Source: Levilactobacillus suantsaii (lineage in GTDB: Bacteria > Bacillota > Bacilli > Lactobacillales > Lactobacillaceae). From it: a DNA stretch of 64,000 nucleotides. Under the pieces are notes generated by a model, which ran no database searches, was not told the DNA's origin, and saw nothing but the letters and a program-made list of their open reading frames with translations. The stretch spans positions 1 to 64,000 of the forward strand of contig NZ_QXIL01000004.1 in NCBI RefSeq assembly GCF_004115745.1. Reading direction: 5' to 3'. This document shows, in pieces, positions 33,252 through 42,449 of this stretch (position 1 is the first letter of the stretch; each line of letters starts with the position of its first letter). A program made the position numbers and the translations under genes.

Positions 33252-34700
33252 TTACTTTTTCCGCCGCTTACGCTTCAGACGCTTGCGTTTGTTCTTCTTC
33301 ATTTGCCGGGACATGCGGTTCATGGCCATCTTTTGCATGCGGCCACCCATACCGCCGCCCATGCCGGTCTGGCCCATCATTTGTTCCATGCCGGACATGT
33401 TGCCCTTGGAAACCTGGTTCATCATCTTTTTCATCTGGTTGAACTGTTTGATCATCCGGTTGACCTCGTGAATCGGGCGACCAGACCCAGCGGCGATGCG
33501 TCGGCGCCGGGACGGGTTCAACACGTCGGGGTTGGTCCGTTCCTGCTCGGTCATCGAGTAGACGACCGCCTTGAGATGTTCGATGTCTTTTGGGTCCATC
33601 TGGACGTTCTTTAAGGCGGGGTTATTGGCCATCCCCGGAATCATCTTCATCAAATCTTCCATCGGCCCCATCTTTTGGATCTGGCTGATTTGGTCCACGA
33701 AGTCGTTAAAGTCAAACGAGTTTTCCTGAATCTTTTCGGTCAGTTGTTGGGCCTGCTTCTGGTCGTATTCCTTTTGGGTCTTTTCGATCAGCGACAGCAT
33801 GTCGCCCATCCCCAAGATCCGTGACGCCATCCGGTCCGGGTGGAAGACGTCCAAGTCGCTCATCTTTTCACCCTGACCAATAAACTTGATTGGCTTACCA
33901 GTGACGGCCCGAATCGACAGAGCGGCCCCACCACGGGTGTCACCGTCTAACTTGGTCAAAACGACCCCGGTCACGTCGAGCTTATCGTTAAAGCCCTCGG
34001 CCGTGGCAACCGCATTTTGCCCGGTCATCGCATCAACCGTCAACAGAATTTCGTTGGGGTGGGCCAATTCCTTGATGTTGGCCAATTCGTCCATCAACTG
34101 TTCGTCGATCTGTAACCGCCCGGCGGTATCAATAATGACATAATCATTATGTTTTTCTTCGGCTTGGGCTAACCCCTGCCGTACGATGTCGACGGGGTTG
34201 ACGTCCGTCCCCAGTTGAAAGACCGGCACGTCGATGCCTTGAGCGACCTGGACCAATTGGTCGATGGCGGCGGGCCGGTACACGTCGGCCGCAATCATTA
34301 ACGGCCGCGCGTTTTGTTCGGTCTTCAGCTTCAAAGCGAGTTTGCCGGCCGTTGTGGTTTTCCCGGCCCCTTGGAGTCCGACCATCATGATAATCGTCGG
34401 AATCTTCGGCGCCTTGTTCAGGTCAACGGCTTCTTCCCCCATGGTCTTGGTCAGTTCTTCGTCCACGATCTTGACGATCTGTTGGGCGGGGTTCAAGCCT
34501 TCGAGGACGTCAGCCCCCATCGCCCGTTCACGAACTTGCTTGACGAAGTCCTTAACGACCGTAAAGTTAACGTCGGCTTCGAGTAAGGCCAGACGAATCT
34601 CACGCATCGTGGCCCGTAAGTCACTTTCGGAGACCTTGCCCTTGCCCCGCAACTTTCGCATCGCGTTTTGTAATCGTTCGGTTAATCCTTCAAACGCCAT
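33252..34700 (-). CDS. ffh: Signal recognition particle GTPase Ffh (SRP54)
   Basis: This is a 482-aa protein. The start MAFEGLTERLQ at 34700 follows AGGTGG. The N domain leads into the G domain, with P-loop GLQGAGKTTTAGKLA, DTAGRLQIDE and TKLDGDTRGG. The C-terminal M domain is rich in methionine (for example QFNQMKKMMNQVSKGNMSG) and ends in a long Lys/Arg tail. Ffh binds signal sequences and the 4.5S/scRNA and targets ribosomes to FtsY. It lies 19 bp after ylxM, its usual partner gene. Confidence 0.97.
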   Translation of the reverse strand: MAFEGLTERLQNAMRKLRGKGKVSESDLRATMREIRLALLEADVNFTVVKDFVKQVRERAMGADVLEGLNPAQQIVKIVDEELTKTMGEEAVDLNKAPKIPTIIMMVGLQGAGKTTTAGKLALKLKTEQNARPLMIAADVYRPAAIDQLVQVAQGIDVPVFQLGTDVNPVDIVRQGLAQAEEKHNDYVIIDTAGRLQIDEQLMDELANIKELAHPNEILLTVDAMTGQNAVATAEGFNDKLDVTGVVLTKLDGDTRGGAALSIRAVTGKPIKFIGQGEKMSDLDVFHPDRMASRILGMGDMLSLIEKTQKEYDQKQAQQLTEKIQENSFDFNDFVDQISQIQKMGPMEDLMKMIPGMANNPALKNVQMDPKDIEHLKAVVYSMTEQERTNPDVLNPSRRRRIAAGSGRPIHEVNRMIKQFNQMKKMMNQVSKGNMSGMEQMMGQTGMGGGMGGRMQKMAMNRMSRQMKKNKRKRLKRKRRKK

Positions 34701-34719
34701 TAAATCTGCCACCTAACTT

Positions 34720-35061
34720 TCATTGTTCTTCGAGATGTTCTAAGCCTGCCACGAGGCGGTTCAACGCCGCATCGTGGGGGTAATGCTGCGCCACGTAGGT
34801 CTGAATCTGGTCGGCCTGGTGGTTGCGCGCGGTAAATTCTTGATATAAATGCAGCTTAGCCTCATAATCTTCGAGAATTTTCTCGGTCCGCCGCAGGTTA
34901 TCGTAGACCGCTTGGCGGCTGACGTTGAATTCTTCGGCGATTTCGCCGAGCGAATAATCGTCGCCGTAGTAGAGCTGCATATAATTATTTTGCTTAACGG
35001 TCAATAACGGTTGATAGAACGCAAAGAGGGAGTTAATCCGATAATTCTTCTCTAGTTCCAT
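34720..35061 (-). CDS. ylxM: YlxM/p13-like putative SRP regulator
   Basis: This 113-aa helix-turn-helix protein starts at 35061 behind [27 protein letters not shown] and [23 protein letters not shown] form the DNA-binding-like domain typical of the YlxM family. In streptococci YlxM binds SRP components, so the fold may serve RNA or protein contacts. It is transcribed with ffh from a promoter with TTGACG and TACTCT spaced 17 bp. Confidence 0.92.
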   Translation of the reverse strand: MELEKNYRINSLFAFYQPLLTVKQNNYMQLYYGDDYSLGEIAEEFNVSRQAVYDNLRRTEKILEDYEAKLHLYQEFTARNHQADQIQTYVAQHYPHDAALNRLVAGLEHLEEQ

Positions 35062-35095
35062 AAACGTCCCCTCCTTGGTAGTGTCACACTCTATT

Positions 35096-35124
35096 AGAGT
35101 ACCGATTTTTACGGCTTTCGTCAA
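35096..35124 (-). promoter_or_regulatory. Promoter of ylxM-ffh
   Basis: TTGACG (35119-35124) and TACTCT (35096-35101) on the minus strand are 17 bp apart, about 35 bp before the ylxM start. Confidence 0.6.
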
Positions 35125-35175
35125 TTTTTTTCGTGGGTCACGGCCGCTGACTCCCACAATTCGCCGGTCCAGTCC

Positions 35176-35221
35176 ACAAAAAGGGGGCCGTCCAGCGGTA
35201 TTTAACTACCAGACGACCCAC
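35176..35221 (-). terminator. Terminator of the rnc-smc-ftsY operon
   Basis: GGGTCGTCTGGTA pairs with TACCGCTGGACGGCCC, imperfectly but strongly, then CCTTTTTG on the minus strand. Confidence 0.83.
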
Positions 35222-35237
35222 CCGATGATTTATTAGT

Positions 35238-36728
35238 TTATTTTTTACCTAACGCCGAAACATCGATCAAGCCCTTGAACAGGCCATACACGAACTCACT
35301 AGGGTCAAACGGCCGCAAGTCGCCGATCTGTTCGCCCAGCCCGATAAACTTCACCGGCACGTGCAATTCGTTTCTGATAGCCAAAACGATTCCCCCACGG
35401 GCGGTTCCGTCGAGCTTGGTCAAGACGATTCCGGTCACGTCGGTGGCTTCCTTGAAGAGTTTGGCCTGCGTCAACGCGTTCTGCCCGGTCGTGGCGTCCA
35501 AGACCAGCAGCACTTCGTGGGGTGCCGTTGGAATCTCGCGTGTGATGATGCGCTTCATCTTGGCCAGCTCGTTCATCAAGTTGACCTTGTTTTGCAACCG
35601 CCCCGCCGTATCGACGAAGAGGATGTCGTAGTCTTCCTTCTTCGCCTTTTGGACCGCGTCGTAGACTACCGCGGCGGGGTCCGATTGTGGCTTGCCCGTC
35701 ACGATGTCCACGTCAGCCCGCTTGGCCCAAACGTCCAATTGTTCGGTCGCTCCGGCCCGGAAGGTATCCGCCGCGGCTAGTAAGACCTTCTTGCCGTCTT
35801 GATGGTAACGGTTGGCCATCTTGCCGATGGTCGTGGTCTTGCCGACCCCGTTGACCCCGACGAACAGGATGACCGTGGGACCTTCTTGGGCCACGTTCAA
35901 GGCGTTACTTTCCTCTTGGCTACCGGCCTGGTCGTAAATGTCGACCATCTTTTCGACGATGACGTTCTGCACGTCGGCGGCCTTCTTCGCGTTTTGCAGC
36001 TTAACTTCGTCACGTAACGAATCGCTGAGTTTTACGGCCATGTCGAAGCCCACGTCGGCACCAATTAAGGTCTCTTCCAAATCGTCAAAGAAGCCCTCGT
36101 CCACGTGACGGAAGTTCGCCAGTAAAGCGTTCAGCCGTTCGCCAAACGTATGCCGCGTCTTAGCCAACCCGCGATCGTAGAGTTGTTCGTCGCTAGTTGC
36201 GGTGGGCTGCTCTGGGGCAGTTTTCGGGGTCGTCTCACTCATCGACTCCGCTTTCTCACCGGCACTCGTGCCGACTTCAGCACTGACGCTCGTCTCCGCT
36301 TCAGCACTTGTCTCGGACTCCCCATTGGTAGTCGAGCCTAAGCTGCTGGTTGGCTGAACCTGACTGGCTGAACTGGCACTTGCCGGAGCAATCGACGTCG
36401 TTGAAGCGGCAACCGGCGGCTCATTTTCCTGACTGGCTGCTGGTGCGACCGGTGCCGCACTGCTAACTGATTCTTCAGTAGGCGTCGGTTGGAACGTCTT
36501 CGCTGCGGTCGTGGAACCGTCAGTCGCGGGTGTCGGTGTTGTCATTGAATTAGTGGTCTTAGTGCTGACGGATTGGTCACTAGTCGACGTCTCCGCTTCA
36601 CTAGTCGCTTTAACCTCACTGGCGGGTGCCGCCGAAGCCTCGCTAAGCGACTGACTGGTCTCGCTCGTGTCTGGTGCCGCGCTCTTTGGGTGCTTAGCGC
36701 GCCGCCGAAAGATATCAAATAACCCCAT
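35238..36728 (-). CDS. ftsY: Signal recognition particle receptor FtsY
   Basis: This is a 496-aa protein. The first residues MGLFDIFRRRAKHP are amphipathic and could touch the membrane. Residues about 15-185 are a low-complexity Ser/Thr/Ala/Glu-rich acidic region. The NG domain follows, with GVNGVGKTTTIGKMANRY (P-loop), DTAGRLQNKVNLMNEL and TKLDGTARGG. FtsY docks SRP-ribosome complexes at the membrane. It starts six bases after smc, with its ribosome site inside the smc end. The acidic tail is longer than in Bacillus and typical of lactobacilli. Confidence 0.97.
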   Translation of the reverse strand: MGLFDIFRRRAKHPKSAAPDTSETSQSLSEASAAPASEVKATSEAETSTSDQSVSTKTTNSMTTPTPATDGSTTAAKTFQPTPTEESVSSAAPVAPAASQENEPPVAASTTSIAPASASSASQVQPTSSLGSTTNGESETSAEAETSVSAEVGTSAGEKAESMSETTPKTAPEQPTATSDEQLYDRGLAKTRHTFGERLNALLANFRHVDEGFFDDLEETLIGADVGFDMAVKLSDSLRDEVKLQNAKKAADVQNVIVEKMVDIYDQAGSQEESNALNVAQEGPTVILFVGVNGVGKTTTIGKMANRYHQDGKKVLLAAADTFRAGATEQLDVWAKRADVDIVTGKPQSDPAAVVYDAVQKAKKEDYDILFVDTAGRLQNKVNLMNELAKMKRIITREIPTAPHEVLLVLDATTGQNALTQAKLFKEATDVTGIVLTKLDGTARGGIVLAIRNELHVPVKFIGLGEQIGDLRPFDPSEFVYGLFKGLIDVSALGKK

Positions 36729-36734
36729 GTGTGT

Positions 36735-39700
36735 TTACTTCCCTTCTACCGTGCTGGCTTGGTCTAGATCCACAGCCACCATTTTGGAGACCCCGGATTC
36801 TTGCATGGTCACGCCGTACAAAACGTCGGCCTGCACCATGGTCTCCTTACGGTGCGTGATGACGATGAATTGTGTTTGGGCCTGGAACTGGTGAATGTAA
36901 CGGGCAAAGCGCGTCACGTTCGCCGGGTCCAAAGCCGCTTCGACCTCGTCTAAGATACAAAACGGGACCGGTTGGACCTGTAGAATCGCAAAGAGCAAGG
37001 TGATGGCGGTCAACGCCTGTTCACCCCCGGATAACAGACCCATGTTTTGAAATTTTTTGCCCGGCGGTTGAGCCATGATGTCAATCCCGGTGGTCAGGAG
37101 ATCATCCGGGTCGGTCAAGACCAGTTCTGCCGTGCCGCCATTAAACATTTGTTTGAAGGTGGCCGTGAATTTCTTAGCCACCTGCTTAAAACTCCGCTCG
37201 AAGCGTTGTTTGACTTGATTATCCAACTCGCTCATGGTCGCGGTCAACTGGTCGCGCGCGGTCAAAAGATCGTCACGTTGTTGCGTCAAGAAGTCGTACC
37301 GTTGTCGCACGTCCTTGTATTCGTCGATAGCGTTGACGTTGACCGGACCGATTTCGGCCAATCCCCGTTTCAAGAGTTTCAGCTGACTGGTCAATTGGTC
37401 ACTCGGCAAGTCACTCACGTCCTTTGCGGCCGCCGCCAAACTCAACTGGTACTTCTCGGCGAGATCACCCTGTTGCTGGTCAATCAACGCCGCTAAGCGC
37501 GTCTGGGTGACTTGCGCCTTATGCAGGTCATCGTTTGCGACCTGCAAGAGCCCGGTTGCCCGGTCATTTGCCGCCGTGGCTTGCGCCGATTGATCGTTGA
37601 CCGTGGTCAACGCATCATCATTCGCCGTCAACGCATGTTGCGTTTGGGTCTGGTCAGCTTGCGCTTGTTTCAATTGGGCCGCGGCTTCTTGGGGCGTCAA
37701 GCCCTCGTCTTGCTTGAGTTGAGCTTGATCGTGCTTAAGGCCTCGTTGGTGAGCCTGGTCACTTGCCAATTCTTTTTGGTGTTGAGCCAACGCTTGTTGT
37801 CGTTGTTGTTCTCGTTCTTGCGCCCCGGCTAACCAGGTTTGCTGCTCGGTCAGGACCGTTTGCCGACTGGCCTGTTGCGCCGTCGCGTCCTTGAGTTGCG
37901 TCTGCAAGTCAGCCAATTCACGTTCCTGTTGCGCGCTGGTCGCTACCCCCTGATCGATTTTGGCCTGAAGGTCGTTGCCCTGCTGGTCCTGATCCGTCGC
38001 CGTAGCTTGTTGCAAGTCGAGTTGGGCGGCCTTTAGCTGCCGATTAGCTTGTTCGGCCGCGGTTTTGGCCGTGGCCAACTGGTCGTCGACTTGCCGGCAT
38101 TGCGGCTGCAACTCGTTCATCGTTGCCCGCAACTTTTGACTTCGTTGGTCACTGGCCTGTAACGCCTCACGGTGCGTTTTGACCTGCGTCTCGCGTTCCT
38201 GCAGTTGCGTCGTCATCGTGGTCAGCGATGCCTCTAAGTGGGCTAAATCCTGCCGTTGCCGCAAGACACTGGTCGACGCGTGCTTCGCCTGGCCCCCAGT
38301 CATCGCTCCGCTAGCACTGATAACATCGCCAGCTAGGCTGACGACGCGATACCGGTGGTGCAACCGTTGGCTGATGGCCACGGCCGCATCCAAATCGTGG
38401 GCCAAAATCGTGGTGCCCAGTAAGTAGTTTAAAATGGGTTGCGCAGCGGGGGTGATATCAACTAAGTCACTCCCCACCCCAACGACGCCATCCATTTGTG
38501 CTAGCGTCCGTTGAGTCGTGGCATCCAAGTGCCGCTGGTGAACCGTATCGACCGGTAAAAAAGTCGCCCGGCCGGCCCGGTGTTGTTTCAAGTAGGTCAT
38601 GGCCGCCTTAGCCGTGGTGGGAGTGTCCACTACGATCTGTTGAAGCTGACCACCTAACGCGTATTCGATGGCGGTGGTGTAGTCTGCTGGAACCTGCAAG
38701 AGTTCCGATACGGCGCCCAGCAAGCCCGTGAACTGCTCTCGTTGCCGCAGCACGGCCCGGGCCCCCTGATAAAAGCCGCCGTATTCCGCCAGTGCCGCGC
38801 GTTGCCCGGCTGCTTGTGTCTTGGCCCGCTGGTAGACTTCAAGGGCCGCTTGCCATTGACGCTGGAGTTGTCGGTAGGCGGTCTCTTGTTGTTGATACTG
38901 CCCAGCTTCGGTGTCGTAAGCCTGTTCAGCCGTGGTCAGTTGGTCGTGTAACGCACTCGCTTTAGTCGTCAACTCTTGGACCCGCTGGGCGGTCGTTTGC
39001 GCCGTTTGCTTCAGATCGGCGAGCTGACTGGTCAGCCGTTGCCCACGTTGTTGTTGACGGGCCTGGTCTTGTTGCAGATACTGTTGTTGATTCCGCCAAC
39101 TCGCCACCTGTTGCTTCTGGTCAAAATAAGCCGTCCGCAGATGGTCCAATTGGTCACGTAACCGCGCCAACACCTGATCATCCGTTGCCCTCTTCAAGGT
39201 CTTGACCTTAGTTTGGTGGGTCGCCATTTCGGCCCGTAAAGCCGCTAAGGCCGCCTGGTCTTGTTCAATCGTGGCGGCCAATGCCGTTTGGTGCTGCTGC
39301 GTGCTGGCCAGCTCATGGGCCAAGCGTTTCTGTTCCCGTTCCTGATTCTGCCGTTGTTCACTGGTCAAATTGACCTGGCCCTGGCGTTGTTCGACGGCTT
39401 TCGTGGTCGTGACCAATTGGGCTTGCAGGGTGTCTTTTTGGGCTAACAAGTCGTGTTGCTTTTTCTGTAACGTTTGGACTTGTTTTCCCTGCTGCTGTTG
39501 GGCATATTGCTGTTCATGGACCAGGCCGCCCTTTTGCCGGACCGTTTTATCGACGGTGGCTTTCTGGGTGGTCTCAGCCTGCAGCTGGCGCACCAGTTGC
39601 GTGCGGTCCAAGATGGCAAAGCGCCGTTTTTGGTCCAGATAGTCGCGAGCCAAATCACTTTGCTCTTCCAACGGTTTCAGCCGCTCTTCGAGTTCAGCGA

Positions 39701-40283
39701 TGATGTCTTCGACCCGGTGTAAATCGCCCATGGTCCTGTCCAATTCACGTTGGGCCTTTTCCTTGTGTTTACGGTACTTGTAGACCCCGGCCACCTCTTC
39801 GATGATGCTACGGCGGTCCTCGGGTTTACTGTTAAAAATCGCGGCGACGCGACCCTGCGATATGATTGAAAAGGAATCCTGTCCCATCCCCGAATCCATC
39901 AACAGTTCCGTGACGTCTTTAAGTCGGCAGGTCTGCCCGTTCAGCAGGTACTCGCTTTCCCCGCTACGGTACAGGCGCCGACTGATGGTGAGTTCCGTGT
40001 ACGCACTTTTTAAATAGTGGTCGCTATTGTCCAGGGTAATGGTCACTGCCGCCCGGTTCAACGCGTGCCGGTCCGAGGACCCGCCAAAAATGATGTCGGG
40101 CATCTTGGTGCCCCGCAAACTCTTAGCCGATTGCTCCCCTAATACCCAGCGAACCGCTTCGGCAATGTTACTTTTACCGCTCCCGTTCGGACCGACGATG
40201 CCGGTCATCCCCGGCAAAAAGTCAATTCGGGTCTGGTCCGCAAAGGACTTGAACCCGCTAATTTCTAGTGTCTTTAACCGCAT
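36735..40283 (-). CDS. smc: Chromosome condensation protein SMC
   Basis: This is a 1,182-aa ATPase of standard length. Walker A is GIVGPNGSGKSNIAEAVRWV at the N-terminus. Two long Gln/Ala-rich coiled coils flank the hinge at about residues 510-650 (GFYQGARAVL, GGQLQQIVVDTPTTA, SASGAMTGGQAKH). The C-terminal half has the ABC signature MGLLSGGEQALTAITLLFA and Walker B FCILDEVEAALD. With ScpA and ScpB, encoded elsewhere, it organises and separates chromosomes. It begins 12 bp after rnc. Confidence 0.97.
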   Translation of the reverse strand: MRLKTLEISGFKSFADQTRIDFLPGMTGIVGPNGSGKSNIAEAVRWVLGEQSAKSLRGTKMPDIIFGGSSDRHALNRAAVTITLDNSDHYLKSAYTELTISRRLYRSGESEYLLNGQTCRLKDVTELLMDSGMGQDSFSIISQGRVAAIFNSKPEDRRSIIEEVAGVYKYRKHKEKAQRELDRTMGDLHRVEDIIAELEERLKPLEEQSDLARDYLDQKRRFAILDRTQLVRQLQAETTQKATVDKTVRQKGGLVHEQQYAQQQQGKQVQTLQKKQHDLLAQKDTLQAQLVTTTKAVEQRQGQVNLTSEQRQNQEREQKRLAHELASTQQHQTALAATIEQDQAALAALRAEMATHQTKVKTLKRATDDQVLARLRDQLDHLRTAYFDQKQQVASWRNQQQYLQQDQARQQQRGQRLTSQLADLKQTAQTTAQRVQELTTKASALHDQLTTAEQAYDTEAGQYQQQETAYRQLQRQWQAALEVYQRAKTQAAGQRAALAEYGGFYQGARAVLRQREQFTGLLGAVSELLQVPADYTTAIEYALGGQLQQIVVDTPTTAKAAMTYLKQHRAGRATFLPVDTVHQRHLDATTQRTLAQMDGVVGVGSDLVDITPAAQPILNYLLGTTILAHDLDAAVAISQRLHHRYRVVSLAGDVISASGAMTGGQAKHASTSVLRQRQDLAHLEASLTTMTTQLQERETQVKTHREALQASDQRSQKLRATMNELQPQCRQVDDQLATAKTAAEQANRQLKAAQLDLQQATATDQDQQGNDLQAKIDQGVATSAQQERELADLQTQLKDATAQQASRQTVLTEQQTWLAGAQEREQQRQQALAQHQKELASDQAHQRGLKHDQAQLKQDEGLTPQEAAAQLKQAQADQTQTQHALTANDDALTTVNDQSAQATAANDRATGLLQVANDDLHKAQVTQTRLAALIDQQQGDLAEKYQLSLAAAAKDVSDLPSDQLTSQLKLLKRGLAEIGPVNVNAIDEYKDVRQRYDFLTQQRDDLLTARDQLTATMSELDNQVKQRFERSFKQVAKKFTATFKQMFNGGTAELVLTDPDDLLTTGIDIMAQPPGKKFQNMGLLSGGEQALTAITLLFAILQVQPVPFCILDEVEAALDPANVTRFARYIHQFQAQTQFIVITHRKETMVQADVLYGVTMQESGVSKMVAVDLDQASTVEGK

Positions 40284-40295
40284 CGTGACCCATCC

Positions 40296-40994
40296 TTATT
40301 CTTCAGCTTTTAAATTTTCCAGGGCGTGGCGCGCCGCGTTTTGTTCCGCATGCTTCTTGGAGTGCCCGGTTCCCTTACCTAACAGCTTGTCGTCCACGTA
40401 CACGGCGACTTGAAAGGCCAAGTCATTATCCGGCCCCTCTTCGTTGAGTAGGCGGTAGTCGATATCCACGCTCCCATTTTTTTGGACCAATTCTTGCAGT
40501 TCCGTCTTGTGGTCGAAGAATTCATCGAAGCGACCTTCGTCCAACTTGGGAAAGACTACCTGGGTCACGAACTTAACGACGCTATCGAGACCCTGGTCGA
40601 GATATAGCGCTCCAATGAAGGATTCGAAGATATCACAAAGCAGTGAATCTCGCTGCCGGGCTTGAGCCTTTTCCTCACCCTTACCCAACCGAATGTATTG
40701 GTCAAAGTGACACTCACGCGCAAAACTGGCAAAACTATTCTCGTTGACCATTGCGGCCCGTAAGCGGGTCAAACGCCCCTGCGGCATTTGCGGGTAACGC
40801 CGATAAATGTAGTTCGATACCACCAATTGCATGACGGCATCGCCTAAAAATTCGATTCGTTCATAAAATTTCAATCCCTGGTTAGGGTGCTCATTCACGT
40901 ACGAGGCCTGGGTAAAAGCCTCGTCGAGTAACGCTTGGTTCTTGATGTATATTCCAAAATTGTCCGCTAATTCCTGGTTTAATCCAGATATCAC
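40296..40994 (-). CDS. rnc: Ribonuclease III
   Basis: This 232-aa double-strand RNase processes rRNA precursors and, in type II CRISPR systems, crRNA-tracrRNA duplexes. The start is GTG, with AGGA about 8 bp upstream. YERIEFLGDAVMQLVVSNYI contains the catalytic acidic signature, and DIFESFIGALYLDQG the second acidic pair. A C-terminal dsRBD ends GTGHSKKHAEQNAARHALEN. It heads the rnc-smc-ftsY unit. Confidence 0.96.
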   Translation of the reverse strand: MISGLNQELADNFGIYIKNQALLDEAFTQASYVNEHPNQGLKFYERIEFLGDAVMQLVVSNYIYRRYPQMPQGRLTRLRAAMVNENSFASFARECHFDQYIRLGKGEEKAQARQRDSLLCDIFESFIGALYLDQGLDSVVKFVTQVVFPKLDEGRFDEFFDHKTELQELVQKNGSVDIDYRLLNEEGPDNDLAFQVAVYVDDKLLGKGTGHSKKHAEQNAARHALENLKAEE

Positions 40995-41025
40995 GTCACA
41001 TTCCTCGTTTCTTTCGTTTAAATTG

Positions 41026-41060
41026 AAAAAGCCCGGGACGAAAGGTTGCGGCCCGGACTC
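41026..41060 (-). terminator. Terminator of acpP
   Basis: GTCCGGG and CCCGGGC form a 7-bp GC-rich stem followed by TTTTT on the minus strand. Confidence 0.75.
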
Positions 41061-41069
41061 GCTCAGTAA

Positions 41070-41321
41070 CTATTTTTGTTGCTCTTGATGGGCGACGATG
41101 TAGTCGACCACTTCACCAATGGTGGTGAGTTTCTCGGCATCTTCGTCGGAAATCTCCGCCCCAAACGTATCTTCTAACTCTAGGACAAACTCAACGAAAT
41201 CAATTGAATCGGCATCTAAGTCCTGCTTGAAATTCAATTGGTCGTTGATCTGGTCCCGGTCAAATTCGAAGCGATCCGCAATAATATCCGCAATCTTATC
41301 AAAAATCTCTGCTTTTGTCAT
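41070..41321 (-). CDS. acpP: Acyl carrier protein
   Basis: This is an 83-aa acidic four-helix protein. The start MTKAEIFDKIADIIADRF at 41321 follows GAGGGA. The phosphopantetheine Ser lies in DADSIDFVEFVLELED. One difference is Ile where most AcpP proteins have Leu after that Ser (DSI and not DSL), a minor variation seen in some second ACPs of lactobacilli. It carries acyl chains for phospholipid synthesis together with PlsX, encoded 75 bp upstream. Confidence 0.94.
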   Translation of the reverse strand: MTKAEIFDKIADIIADRFEFDRDQINDQLNFKQDLDADSIDFVEFVLELEDTFGAEISDEDAEKLTTIGEVVDYIVAHQEQQK

Positions 41322-41353
41322 GTCCAATCCCTCGCTCACAGTATTCAAATAGT

Positions 41354-41382
41354 AGTCTAACCGTTTTTAACGGCCTTGTCTA
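41354..41382 (-). promoter_or_regulatory. Promoter of acpP
   Basis: TAGACA (41377-41382), 17 bp, then TAGACT (41354-41359) on the minus strand, inside the short plsX-acpP gap. Confidence 0.5.
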
Positions 41383-41396
41383 GCAGATTCTAGGTC

Positions 41397-42431
41397 TTAC
41401 TTCAGAGTCTCTTTGATGGTCGCCATCTGTTCGGCGTGTTGGTCAAAATAGCTACCCAATTGTTGCACGCTTTGGGCCTTCAATAACTCCCGAATCTGGC
41501 CGATGGTGTTCTTGACGGTCGGTGCCTTGGTCGACCCGTGAGTCTTGACCACCGGCGCCTTGAGGCCTAATAAAACGGCCCCGCCATATTGCGAGTAATC
41601 CATGGCCGCCTTGACGTTATGAAAGACCGGCCGCAAAAGCCCAGCCCCAATTTTACCACCCAGACCGCCGCTCATGATCTCACCCTTGATGAGTTTGAGC
41701 ATCGACAATGCCGTCCCTTCGATGGCCTTAAGCGTGGCGTTGCCGGTAAAGCCGTCGGTTACGACCACGTCGGCCGCCCCGTTTAACAGTTCGCGTGACT
41801 CCACGTTACCGACGAAGTTCAATTCTGGCATCTGGGCCAATGCATCATGAATCGCCCGGTGATCTTGATCACCCTTATCGGCTTCGGTCCCGTTGTTCAA
41901 CAGGCCGATGCGCGGATTATCGACGTGCATCACGCTTTGGGCGTAGTACTGCCCCATGACAGCATACTGAATCACGCTGAAGGGTTTAGTGTCGGCGTTA
42001 GCACCGACATCCAGCATCACGAAGCTCGACTGGTCGAGCTTGCGTAGGACCGGCAGCGTCGTGGTCAAGCCGGGACGTTCCACGCCCTTGATGCGGCCCA
42101 CGATCAACAGGCCCGCCGTTAAGACGGCCCCGGTGTTCCCAGCCGAAAAGAAGGCGTCGGCTTGGCCTTCCTTGACCGCTGTCGCAGCCAAGACGATGCT
42201 GGAGTTTTTCTTCCGCCGAACCGCCCGGACGGGTTCATCGCCCATGGCGATAACCTCCGGGGCGTCGACTAAGGTGATACGGGTCTGGTCCTGTAAGAGT
42301 GGTTGGACCTTAGTCTTTTGCCCGTACAGCAAGAATTCTAAATCCGAATAGGCGTCGCGGGCTAACTCGACACCCTTGACGATTTCGTCGGGGGCGTAGT
42401 CGCCCCCCATGGCGTCAACGGCAATTTTCAT
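41397..42431 (-). CDS. plsX: Phosphate acyltransferase PlsX
   Basis: This 344-aa peripheral membrane enzyme converts acyl-ACP to acyl-phosphate, the acyl donor for PlsY. KIAVDAMGGDYAPDEIVKG, FFSAGNTGAVLTAGLLIVGR, PVFHNVKAAMDYSQYGGAVL and LLGLKAPVVKTHGS are the family blocks. AAGGAG precedes the start. It lies between recG and acpP. The fabD-fabG pair found between plsX and acpP in Bacillus is absent here, as is common in lactobacilli. Confidence 0.96.
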   Translation of the reverse strand: MKIAVDAMGGDYAPDEIVKGVELARDAYSDLEFLLYGQKTKVQPLLQDQTRITLVDAPEVIAMGDEPVRAVRRKKNSSIVLAATAVKEGQADAFFSAGNTGAVLTAGLLIVGRIKGVERPGLTTTLPVLRKLDQSSFVMLDVGANADTKPFSVIQYAVMGQYYAQSVMHVDNPRIGLLNNGTEADKGDQDHRAIHDALAQMPELNFVGNVESRELLNGAADVVVTDGFTGNATLKAIEGTALSMLKLIKGEIMSGGLGGKIGAGLLRPVFHNVKAAMDYSQYGGAVLLGLKAPVVKTHGSTKAPTVKNTIGQIRELLKAQSVQQLGSYFDQHAEQMATIKETLK

Positions 42432-42449
42432 GAACTTTCGTCTCCTTCA

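Noticed and set aside
36150-36341. Plus-strand open frames opposite ftsY, smc and recG.
   Set aside because: They arise from GC-rich codons on the other strand, lack ribosome sites and have no recognisable motifs.
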